From contig NC_086378.1 in NCBI RefSeq assembly GCF_036588685.1, forward strand, positions 16,285,578 through 16,349,577: 64,000 nt of DNA. The letters are read 5' to 3'. A model generated the notes under the pieces. It was given only the letters and a program-made list of their open reading frames with translations, did no database searches and was not told the DNA's origin. Every line of letters starts with the position of its first letter. The first letter of the stretch is position 1. Shown here piece by piece: positions 1 through 11,000 of this stretch. Position numbers and translations under genes: made by a program. Source of the DNA: Mytilus trossulus (taxonomy: Eukaryota; Mollusca; Bivalvia; Mytilida; Mytilidae).

Positions 1-984
1 CCAAATAAACAATGGAGAGTAAAAGTACACATATAAAGCACATGTCATTATATTTCTTCGAAAAAAATACTCTACACACTTTATCATGTGTAATATTTAG
101 ATTTTGTATTTTAAAATCTAATGATTTGCATACTAAAATGGCCGTTCCTCCGGAACCTACAAAATTAATGTATTATTACAGTTTATACCAATACTGTATA
201 TTAAAAGGAAAATATTTACAAAAGTTCTCTAAAATAAAATATTGTTTTCGTTTAACCAATATTATGTTAACAGAAAAATATCTGATTCATTTAACACAAA
301 AAAGTATGAGGTACCAAACATTATCATATTCCATGTATAAACCGGCAGCACATGAAGATGAGCAATCACAAAAAGTATAAAGATTTTTTTATTTTATTAT
401 CAAGACTTGAAATACATTTTTTGAAAATCAACTGAATATAATTTACCTTTTGTAACCCAGGAAAGTTTACACAAGGGGCCCTGTGTTTACAATGATCCAA
501 CGTTCAGGGATAAACGGTGGACTCTATTATAAAATATATATATATATTTAATTTATATTTTTTTCCATACATAAGTTATACATTCATATTAATTACACAG
601 ATTGAGTTTGCGTATTAAAATATTCATAATATTCTACAGTAAATAAAATAAATCAAAAGTCCCCAAAACCACACTTCAATCTACACAATAATTTACCTTT
701 ACTTATAATTGATATTTATTTATTTGTACTTTTATCACCTGGTTTTCATTGTTATGTGTCGGTCAGTGAATTTATAGGTGACATGCTCAACCTTGTAAAT
801 GCGTGTATTTTAATTACATTTCTATCGTTGGATTTGGCTAATGTGTTCCAGTTATCGGTTTTTGATCTTAAAATCTTTTGCATACTTTTGATTTGTTTGG
901 ACGAACAAGTCTGTATTGATCATACCAATGATCCCCCTTCCTCTACCGGCAAGCAACACACGTCCCTTTTAATTACCATTATAA
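1..984. other. AT-rich sequence without a recognisable gene
   Basis: Open frames here (for example 12-380 on the plus strand) have no domain, no low-complexity signature of a real protein and no convincing splice context. A TA microsatellite lies near 533-550. I see nothing else that I can name. Confidence 0.5.
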
Positions 985-1790
985 GGGGTAATGGAGGACC
1001 TAAATGCCAAAATACGTGTGAAAATAAAGAAATAGTCAATTTTGAATAATGGAATAGAAAATTTGAATAATAGAATGGACTGCAGCGACCCTTAACCCGT
1101 AATTATAAACATACATTTTACCTCTTTCGAAAGCTTATTAAGAGAGGAACAAAGGGTTTATAGTACATATGATCAGCAACGCATATTAGAGGTGTAAAAA
1201 GGATCCTACACAACGAAATACGCTTGAACACTAAGAAAAAGCTTATTTTGAATAATGGAATGGACTGCTGTAAGCCGTTAGCCCATAATCAAGGCAACAT
1301 TTATAAACCAAATTAAAGATCAATGATAAAGTAATACAATGTGTCTAAACAATATGTGCCGCAATGACCATTAGAAGGGTCACGGAGGACCTAAATGCCG
1401 AAACACGTGTGTAAAAAGAAAAAGCCAATTTTGATAATGTTATGGATATTGTGAATAATGGAATGGACTGCTCATTCCAAAGCTCATTAAGAGAGGAGCA
1501 AAAGGTATGTAATTGATATGTTCCGAAACGCATATTAGAAGAGAAACGAAGGACCTAAATGTCGAAACATTCTTGAACATTAAGAAATAGCTTACTTTGA
1601 ATAATGGAATGGACTGCTTAATAAAGCCGTTAGCCCCATATCAAGGCAACATGTATGCGCTAAATTAAAGCTTATTGATAAAGTAGTAAAACTGAGTATA
1701 AAAAATATGTGCAGCAAATACCAGTAGAGGGGTAAAGGAGGACCTAAATGCCAAAACACGTGTGAGTCAATTGTAAGGGCAAACAATTGT
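985..1790 (+). repeat. Diverged tandem repeat, period about 150-200 bp
   Basis: The phrase GAATAATGGAATGGACTGC (or a close variant) recurs near 1066, 1249, 1453 and 1600. The phrase GGACCTAAATGCC recurs near 996, 1388, 1550 and 1741. The spacing varies, so this is an old, degenerate array of four to five units, not a young satellite. No coding potential is seen. Confidence 0.7.
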
Positions 1791-3095
1791 ATCCACTGTG
1801 CAAGATAGATATATATGAGGACATGACGTCTGATTATCAACGAGGCTTATGTCGACTATAGTTTAAGCGAAATGGATAAAAGTTATCATGATTACACATG
1901 CAAAAAATATAAATGAGCAGAAAAAAGAATGTAAACCAAATCAGGGTTGTTATTAATATTATGTTTTAGTGTCATTAACTTTTCATTAAACAGTATAGTT
2001 TTCATTTGACATCTGCATCATTTTTAAAATACTAATGATTGGAACCAACGTTAGCTAAATGCATGTTCACCACAGCTCTATTTACGAATGCAAAGAGTAT
2101 CGTCCAATGCCTAGAGAATCCCAATCATTTATGATACAGCAAATGTATAGTATGTCCAAGTATCATAATCATAGCTTAGAGTTAAATTGTTTTTTTGTAA
2201 ATTACAATGATATCTTTATAAACATTGCAGTATCTCATACACAGATTGAAAAACTATTCAATGTGGTGTTTTTCAGAATAAACATTACCACATGTTAGTT
2301 TTGTTGTTATGCAAATACTGAAAGTAAATCCAAACCTTTGCAAAAATCAAGAAGCATGCTCAATATTGAAAGCAAATAATTTAGTGTTATTAACCTACAT
2401 GTGCAAACCAGAGATACCAATTGTTGTGATTGTGACTTTGTATGCATGTCCTTAATGTCGCAAAACAGTGTTAACGTTGTTTTCCCGTATTGTTGACGTT
2501 GTGTGATAGTGACGTGAGAAGGTGAGAAGTATTGCCGGATGAACAAAATGTCCGAGTGTCTGTACTGTCGCAACTTCCGAAGCAAGGTTGTCGGCTCTCC
2601 GGACATTCCAGAAGTCCTGCGTTTGATTACCGAGTTTATGAGCTTTGGTCCTTGCTTGTAAATTGGTACTGTCGGAGTGTATACTGTGTCCTTTGAATTT
2701 ATGTAACGTCTGTTTGATACAAGTAGTGAGAATAAGACTGTTATTTTTTACAAAGATGGTGTTAACTTATGCATTATGAACGCACGGAATTCTACATTTA
2801 CACCATTGGTGGAGGCGAACAGAAACGGATCTACGCAAACAGATGACCAAATGTATAACAGAAGGAAAATACGGCATTGGAATACTTAAATACGGTTTAC
2901 CTTTTGGAATTGATATTAGAATTGTAACAGATTCGACAAGATAATTAACAGAGAAGTATTAAATCGGAAAATTTGGATGGAAACTGATTAAACATTTTTG
3001 TCGGTGTTAACATCAAATATAAAATGACAATCTAAGGTGCAAATTTGAAACAAATGAACATTATCACGTTGTATGGTTGACTAAAAAATTCTTAA
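1791..3095. other. Intergenic sequence, possible retroelement debris
   Basis: No gene is supported. The minus-strand frame at 2307-2606 has no recognisable domain. The stretch 2500-2830 is less AT-rich than its neighbours and could be LTR-to-primer-site debris, because a TTGGTGG motif follows a TTACA-like end near 2800. No paired LTR is visible, so this stays a guess. Confidence 0.35.
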
Positions 3096-3445
3096 GGGTT
3101 CCGCGGAACCCAGTGTCTCGCGTACTTTGGCTGTTAATTGCCATGATTGCAGGCTCAACGAAAAAGAGGAAAAAAATCAATGAAAATATTCCTCTTGATA
3201 CTATCTTTTGAAGAAACTTCCATCCAAGTTTGGTAAAGTCCAGGATAGTTTATGAATCTAATAAATTAAAATGTTTTGAAAACTTTAACTGCAGATTGTA
3301 TGTAATGTTAACTGGGAAAAACTAAGTCTATTTATAAGTAAAATACAGATACACAGGTACAAAGTTTTAACAAAATTTCCTTCTAGGTACTAGCTTTTTA
3401 TCATAAACAAGCTTCTGTCTAAGTTTGGTACAAATCCAAAATAGA
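3096..3445 (+). repeat. Left part of the non-coding host repeat that received the Helentron pair
   Basis: It begins with a perfect 16-bp palindrome (GGGTTCCG/CGGAACCC, 3096-3111). It continues with sequence that aligns to the roughly 180-bp units at 46.8-47.4 kb, with shared phrases AAGCTTCTGTC, AAGTTTGGTA and TAAGTAAAATAC. The alignment stops at 3444/3445 and resumes at about 46,783, so this repeat is cut in two by the Helentron insertion. Confidence 0.7.
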
Positions 3446-3454
3446 ATTAAAAAC

Positions 3455-3475
3455 CAATTGTTCAGAGAACAATTG
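3455..3475 (-). other. 3' terminal hairpin of Helentron copy 1
   Basis: A perfect 9-bp stem (CAATTGTTC with GAACAATTG) encloses a 3-base loop, 9 bases from the inferred 3' end of the element. Helitron-family elements use such a hairpin as the transposition terminator. It is identical in copy 2 (25066-25086). Confidence 0.85.
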
Positions 3476-3476
3476 A

Positions 3477-3489
3477 AAGTCTTTCCACA
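3477..3489 (-). repeat. 3' subterminal inverted repeat (ATIR) of copy 1
   Basis: AAGTCTTTCCACA is shared with the 5' terminal hairpins at 46694-46706 and 46751-46763. On the element strand it is an inverted repeat of the 5' terminus, placed just inside the 3' hairpin. This is the asymmetric terminal-inverted-repeat layout described for Helentrons. Confidence 0.75.
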
Positions 3490-4349
3490 TCAAAGAAATT
3501 ATAAAATGAAGCAATTTTTTCGTATAAGGTGATAATGTGCTACTTCCGGTGAAGTTTCTTCCAGTCTCATATGAAAGCTTCTTTAAGATTGATTCCAAAA
3601 ATATAAAGTTTCTATATACTTTTATCTTCTATAATAATAATATATATGACTTACCATTACTAAAAGCCATGGATTCAACAACCATGCTAAAAGTCACACC
3701 ATCCTTCTTTGATGATTAGTCTTTATCAACTATTTCACCTCATGGCAGTTGTAATTTTATATATTAAACAATGCACAAGAGCTAAAACAATTGAAATTTC
3801 TGTAGAATGTTAATTTTCATTCTGTAAAATATAAATTGATGATCAGTTAATTATAAAGAATTCATGGACAATGTCTAAGTTGTATGTTGATTCTACTGCA
3901 TATTTTTGGTAAACTAATTTTCAAATGTAAGTCATTAATGGTCACTGTAAGAATACAACATAACATTATGAAATAAACATTCACATATGTGTAAAAAACT
4001 TTATGAAATTTTCTATTCTAGTAATTTATCTTGATTAATTGATTGGATCTTTTTTTGCTTTACATCCAGTGGCAAATGTTTCATGCATATTCAGGATGAC
4101 CAAACACCTAAATAACTACAATGGTCATATACAGTATATGTTGCCAGAGCCCTGTTTGTTGTCAGCACTAAGTCATGTTTCAGTGCTGACATCCGCCTCC
4201 TACGACGGGGACGAAGGGTTGGACTTCAGGAGGCATAATTTTTTTAAGTTATGTCATTCTTAAAATCAAAATTAAAGCTGACATTCGTTTAATACTGAAG
4301 ATATTGTTGTTGTTTTTTTGGTTCTACATGTTGTTTCTTTGTACCCTCA
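3490..4349. other. 3' non-coding region of copy 1 with two stem-loops
   Basis: This lies between the endonuclease stop codon and the 3' terminus. GTCAGCACT (4161-4169) pairs with AGTGCTGAC (4182-4190) in a 9-bp stem with a 12-base loop. GCCTCC pairs with GGAGGC just downstream (about 4195-4235). The short plus-strand frames here are not convincing genes. The segment near 3540-3640 resembles 24060-24150 at the other end of the element. Confidence 0.5.
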
Positions 4350-5049
4350 TTAGTCATATGGAACAACTATTTTCAGTGCCTCATGATAGCTGTAATATGT
4401 TGGAATAATTGTAACCTGTGTATCATGACATCCTTTTACATACACATGATCAATAAGAGTTCCACCTTCTGTTGTTGGACTACTAACAAGTTGTCTGAAA
4501 CCTTTTGATAACATGAAACTTAATACTGTACAGCCACCTTTCAAAATATCTTGATTGAAATCGCCAATTACAACAACTCTTTCTGATAAGTCTTCCAATT
4601 TACAGATTAATGTTTCCATGTTCTCCATAAATTTTCCTAGATTATACCTCTGGGTTCTGTAAACAGTAGCAACAAAAACATTTCTACTTGGAATCTTGAA
4701 AACTATACATTCTAAGTTTGATGTCAAGTTGCACAATTCTGTTTCTGAAGAAAGCTTGTGAAAAACACACACACCACCATGCTGCATTTCCTTTAAAGAA
4801 GAATAATAAGAATCATCTTCTTGAAAAGCTAGAGATCTGGGCAAATGAAAACCATCATATCCAACCATTTCAAAGCAAGTGAATTCTTGATTAGCCCAGG
4901 TTTCAGTAAGACAAATGTAATCCGCACTTCTAAAGTCTGGATTTTGTTTAATATCTTCTGCATGAGTCTGTAAACCTTGAATATTGTGATACATTATCTG
5001 GAAAGATTGTGTATGTTCCTCTGCTGTATTCTCCATTTCAGGCAAAAAT
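4350..5049 (-). pseudogene. Detached EEP (AP-endonuclease-like) domain of the copy 1 transposase
   Basis: In copy 2 this stretch is fused in frame to the helicase. Here a single base is missing after 5049 (copy 2 has a C at 26661), so the domain falls out of frame and has no ATG of its own at the old boundary. It keeps the endonuclease/exonuclease/phosphatase signatures: HNIQGL near the start, LTETW, GDFNQD and LIDHVYV. The last motif, normally Ser-Asp-His, reads Ser-Tyr-His. The domain is about 230 residues. In Helentrons an EEP domain at the C-terminus of Rep/Hel is characteristic and is probably borrowed from a non-LTR retrotransposon. Alternatively the deletion could be a sequencing error, because it lies beside a run of five A. 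Confidence 0.85.
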
Positions 5050-8000
5050 TTGTCATTTCTGAAACACCCTTTACAATATCAGGATCGCAGAAGATTTTCT
5101 TGTCAATTTTTTCAGCTTCTATGCTTTCAATGTGTAAACCAGATTTTGATGTAACTCTGCTAAGGGCTACATATGCCTGACCATATGTGAAACATTTATT
5201 CAGATCAACAACACATTCTTCAACTGTTAATCCTTGAACTTTGTGAATTGTGCAAGCCCAGGCTAACTTCAATGGAAACTGTTTTCTTACACAATTGCTT
5301 AAAGGAATGTCTTCACTTGAAGGTTTCAATCCAACACAGTGTTTTCCACTGATGAGTTTTTGTACCTTTGCATTTCTTCCTACTCTTTCATTGTCAAAGT
5401 GAACATATATTATACTTGGGAGGGAATTTGGTGAGAAGTCTTTGATAGATATAACAGTTCCCATTACACCATTTACTAAACCATCTGCTGTGTCCTCATT
5501 CTTGATTAGCATTACTCTTGCTCCCTCAGCTAAAAGAATAGATATTGGGAGACAGACATCTGACTTTAAACAATGTACTTTTTTCAGAGTCAATTTCCCC
5601 GAAGTTTTGTCTTTTTGGAAATCTTGTGCCTCAATCAGTTTTGATTCTGTACATTGCTTCATTATCATCTCCTTGTTAAAGGTGTCAACCTCTGCATTTG
5701 TAGAATATATGTGCAAGGCTTCATCGGGGCTATCACCAAAGCAGTGTTGTAATGTTTTTTTATCAGATGATGACAAACTTTCATTTTTCTGCTTAACACG
5801 CAATCTATTTAGTAGTTCAGCAAACATTCCATCCTCACGTTGACGCATTATTTCATCCAACTCGGCAATTTCAAACAAGCCATTCCATAGCTGATTTGAG
5901 GGATTAGAAGGGTCATCTACATACAATTTGTCTACCCTTTTTGTTCGAACAGGTGGTAACTGATAAAAATCGCCAACAGCAATTATTGAAACACCTCCAA
6001 ATAAACAATTGTCTGGTCTTTTTTTAACCTGTCTGAGTCGCTCATGAACGAAAAACAACAATTTCTTATTGACCATTGAAATTTCATCAATTATCAAGAT
6101 TTGCAAATGTTCTAACTTTGATCTGAGCGAATTAATTTTGTCTTCACTAAGAGTTGCATGATCAGGTGAGAGTGATTTGAAAATTCCAAGAGCACTATGA
6201 ATTGTCAATCCATGGATATTAAATGCAGCCGTTCCAGTTGGAGCTGTTAATAGAACTGTGAGATCATCTGGATTATTTGTTGTTTGTGCTAATATTCGAG
6301 TTGCTTCATATTGAATACATTTGATCAAGTGACTTTTACCCGTTCCAGCTCCTCCAGTGATAAATAAATGTAAAGGCTCTGGTGTTTTTCCGTTTGCTTT
6401 TTGAATGCACCAATCTCTTACTTTATAGAGAATTCTTCTCTGTTTCACATTCAAACTTCTTAGCCTTGGAATAACTTCATTTTTTGTGAGAGAAACAGAC
6501 AGCAAATTAGTTCCAACAGATGATGAGCTCTTTTCATTCAAATCTGGTATTGATAAATCCTCCTCAATCACACTAGATACTTTGCCTTCATCTATACATT
6601 CTCTTCTATTCACTTCTGCTTCTGGGCATAACTCACACCAAGCATCTTCTTTAGGATCTTTTTCATGAAATTGCTTTTCTGCTTCCTCTAAATCATGACC
6701 ATTTTTCACAAAGTCTGACATGTTTTTGATAACAATTTCTTTCACAGAACTTAATGTGTTATCCCCTTGAAACTTAACTCTTCCACATGTGAAGAAATTC
6801 TCATATGTTTGAAATAAGAGTGGTTTTAACTGTTCATCATATCTGTATGGCAAATACAGTTGCAAAATGCTTTGATAATATTTTTCTGGGGAATTTTCCG
6901 GAGAGAAACGAGGATATTTTATAACTGCAGGTGAAGTTCTTGTGCGTTTTCTAATATACCCAAGTGAGCCATCAAGTTTGAAGGTTGTGTCTTTATTAAT
7001 TTTCTGTGGTAATTGTGATTCTAGAATAACACTGTATTCAGAAGTGAATCTTGCAAGACACAATTTGATAAAGATATCAATATGTGGTCTTCCTTTATAT
7101 CTATCAACAATGTTGTTCATCCAAGTACTATTTTCATCTTCATCTTCATCTTCACTGTCACTATTATGTCTTTTTCTTTTAGAAGACTTACAATTTTGTT
7201 GTTTCTCTAGGTCTTTCAAAGGAACGCTCATTCTACATGGATTTTCACCAACAGGTATAAATTCTACTTTCCTTGAACACTCTCGTAATCTCAATCCAGT
7301 AACTCTAAACACTGCTTCTTGTGCGCTTATCTCTCTATGGTGTAAATATGAAGTTCCAACTTTTTTCATAGTCTGTTGAGCATTTAGATTTCCTTCTTCT
7401 GCTTCATTTTTAGTCTGTTGCAGGAGTAATCCTAGCTCTCTCTCAGCTTTACTTATATAACTTATAATGTATACAACACAGGAAAATGCATCCAAAATAT
7501 ATTGTATGTCCATATTTGCATCCCAAGCCCTCAAAAGATGTGGGTTATACTGATTGGTGTATATTTCATTTGGCTGACGTTTGAGAACTACTGTATTGCG
7601 ATTGGTGATAAAACGATAATATGTTTCGAAGCTTTCTTGAGCAAGTCCTATCTTCTTGAAAATTTCAGAAACATCTAAGTTTTCATCTTCATGCTTTTTT
7701 ATAACTTCCCATAAGTCGGACAATATTTCCTTTGCTAATTCTTCATCGTCCTTTGAATCTTCATCTGGATCACTTGGTTCTGAGATAAATGTTCTAGTTG
7801 AGGGAGGTCTTGGGAAATTAAAACGACATACTGTTCCCTTTTTCTTACATGATTTTGAATGTTTTTTACTGTGTTGGTGTACTGCCATAACAATGTCATG
7901 CAATTCTTTGTCTTCCTTTTCATCTGGTATCTCACATGTTATGTACTTGTCAATAAAGGTAATAATGTCATCAATATCATCTTCGCCAAATTTTGGAGCA

Positions 8001-11000
8001 TTTTCTACCCAAAACAAACAATGTGTGTGGGGAGAACCTCTTTGTTGAAATTCAACTCGGTAAAAATAGTCGATTACTTTCCCTATTGGTTGAGCTTCTG
8101 ACATGATAACATCCTTCAGAAACATATGAAATCTATGATCAAACATTCTTACTGCTGTAACAGGATTGCTACACAGAACTTTACATTTTTCATCCCATGT
8201 CATATTTTCACTATTTCTCGTGTCACCTTGCTGTTTTAAAATTATGTTTATAATTTCTGACCATCTGAAGTCTGCAGAAGAAAAAGAACAGAAGAATGTG
8301 GGAACTCCTAACTGTCTTATCATTGCAAATATATCTTTTTGTGAGCTTTGCCAATAGGGAGGAGTTCCACGAATGGGTTTTAAATATTTTATAGCTTCAT
8401 CTTTCTTAAATAATTCTTTTAAGGTTTCCTTGTTGCAAAGCATTTCTCTTGTAACTTTCTTTCCTTCTTTCGAAAAAGGACATTGTTTTCTAAGAGATAT
8501 CTGAACGTTTGAAATCACGCTACTGAGCTCTGTTAAATATTGACTGAAAAATATGTAGTTGGTATCTCTAGCAAATCTATTTTCAACACTCATTAATCGA
8601 AGATTAAAGTATCTTCCAATTGTTAGTTTTTCATCACGGTCTTCATCCGAAGTATTTTTACCTGATGGAAAGTGCACAGGAAAGGTTTTAGCTTCAATAC
8701 CTGGTTCTTTTAGAACACTAAGTGGATTGTTATTTTCTGCTGGAGCTAAATTAAATACTTGATCAAAGCATAAATCTAAAGCCTCTTGACCTATGTCAGC
8801 AGGTTGTAAACAAGTATCTAACTGAACACCACGTAACCTATCATCAATATAGCTATACTGTTCGCTTTCTTCTTCTCTTTCATTGCTTTCTTTTGAAGAC
8901 TTTGACATGTTTGACGCATCTTTCTGTATTTTATTATTCCTGACCGACTCAGTAGAATCAGATTCAGTTTCATCATTCACTACTTCATCATCATTTATCT
9001 CAGGAATAGGGTTTATCCATTCGTCATTGATAGCGACATCTTTATACCATACGTTTGTATCCTTTAAATACACAAGTGCTTGCTCCAAATGGTTTGGTCT
9101 TACAAATTGATATTTTTCATAGCCTTTGTAGTTGAGCTTTCTCTTCAGTTTAACCTTAAGTAAAAGACTTTCATCTTCTGATCGTGGTAGTATTGTTGTA
9201 ACTTTTGTCAAATCAGACGGCACACAAACTACAGGTCCATGAACCCCTTTTTGTCCTCCTTTTGGTAGAGCCATTATCTTCATGAATGGAATGTTCAGGG
9301 CTATAAGTTGTTGCTCTATTGCATTTAGCTGTTTTAATTCTAAAGGAACATCTTCAAGCATTAAACCATTTGAAAACGACTCTGCAGGTGTTTTACCTTT
9401 TATCATTTTACGATGACAAGTATAACATATCCATAGACTTGTTCTGCATGTTCCTTCAAAAGCACAATGAGTATTGCAGTCATCTGAACATTTGTGTTTA
9501 TATTTCTCTGTTGTGCATGAATCATATATAGATTGATCATAGGATCCCTTTTTACAGATTAGAACCTGTTTTTCAAAGAACAGCCTCAAGCAACAGGAAC
9601 AAACACATTCTGGACCTTTCTGAACTGCATCTTTAAATTTTCCGATAACTTCAGTTATTTGTTTGTTTTCCTGTTTTAAATTTTCACGACGTGTTTTGGT
9701 TTGTTGTTTAACCTTACATCTATGTGAATCATCATCTGCATACTTCTGTATACTTGCTTGTTTAACATGTTCTTTGTGCTTTTCGTCTTCCTTATACTTT
9801 TGTACACTGACTTGTTTCACATGTTCTCTGTGCTTCTCATCTTCCTTATACTTTTGTACACTTACTTGTTTCACATGTTCTTTATGTTTTTCATCTTCCT
9901 TATACTTTTGTACACTTACTTGTTTCACATGTTCTTTATGCTTTTCATCTTCCTTATACTTTTGTACACTAGCTAATTTCACATGTTCTTTGTGGTTTTC
10001 ATCTTCCTTATACTTTTGTACACTAGCTTGTTTCACATGTTCTTTGTGGTTTTCATCTTCCTTATACTTTTGTACACTAGCTTGTTTCACTAGTTTCTTG
10101 TGATTTTCATCTTCCTTATACTTTTGTACACTTGCTTGTTTGACATGTTTCTTGTGTTTTTCATCTTCTTCATATTTATTTATACTAGCTCGTTTCAATT
10201 TTTCTCTGTACTCGTCATTTTCTTGATATTTTTGAATACCAGATTGTATTAAGTTATCTCTGTAATCTTTGTCTTCATGATACTTTTCTTTTCCAGCTCG
10301 AATTAAGGAATCTCTGTAATCCTCATCTGTTTTATATTTCTGAGTTCCAGATTCTATTAACGCATCTCTGTATTCCTTGTCCTCTCGATATTTCTTAATA
10401 CCTGCTTGCTTTAAATTATCTCTAAATGTCTGATCTTCTTCATACTTCTTAATTTTTTTTAAACGTGTTCCTTCATTTTCCCAATATTTTCTTTTCAGTG
10501 TGGAAGTCTTTCTTGCCTTAAATTCCTCATCTTTCCTGTATCTCATCCTTTCTTTTTCAGCTTTTGATAAGACTTTCAATTCATCATTCCAAAAGTTATC
10601 AGAATCATTTGTTTTTGAAGTTGGCACCTCATATTTTCTTTCAAATTCATACTTTTCCCTTCTAACTAGACTAGATAGCATTCTGTTTTGAAACCTTGAC
10701 TTTTGAGTTACAGCTGTGACAACTTCGTAATGATTGATGGCAGTCAGATGTTGAAGATAAATAGCCTGATCATTAATTTTGTTTTTGCTACATAATTGAG
10801 ATGAAGAATATTTAATCCATGAATCATTGAAATAAGTGTAAATGTCAGTTTTAAGCAGGTCTGCACATGCTATAATCTCCAACTCAGTTCCCCATACATT
10901 ATTTTCGTTCATCTGGAGAGTCTGTATGTGCTCTTTGACAGTTTTAAATCTTGGCTGTAAAAAAGATTTAAATATTTCTGCATTTCTTATCAAATGATCA

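Noticed and set aside
12-380. Open frame of 122 codons at the left edge
   Set aside because: No domain, composition follows AT-rich DNA, and there is no splice or regulatory context.
2500-2830. An LTR with primer-binding site
   Set aside because: TTGGTGG after a TTACA-like end is suggestive, but no second LTR or internal coding frame follows, so it is not listed as a feature.
4039-4263. Plus-strand frame of 74 codons beside the transposase stop (and 25650-25874)
   Set aside because: It overlaps the stem-loop region of the 3' non-coding end. No recognisable protein, and identity between copies only reflects recent transposition.
9663-10103. Plus-strand Cys/Phe/Ser-rich frame of 146 codons (and 31275-31715)
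   Set aside because: It is the antisense of the 54-bp coding minisatellite of the transposase.
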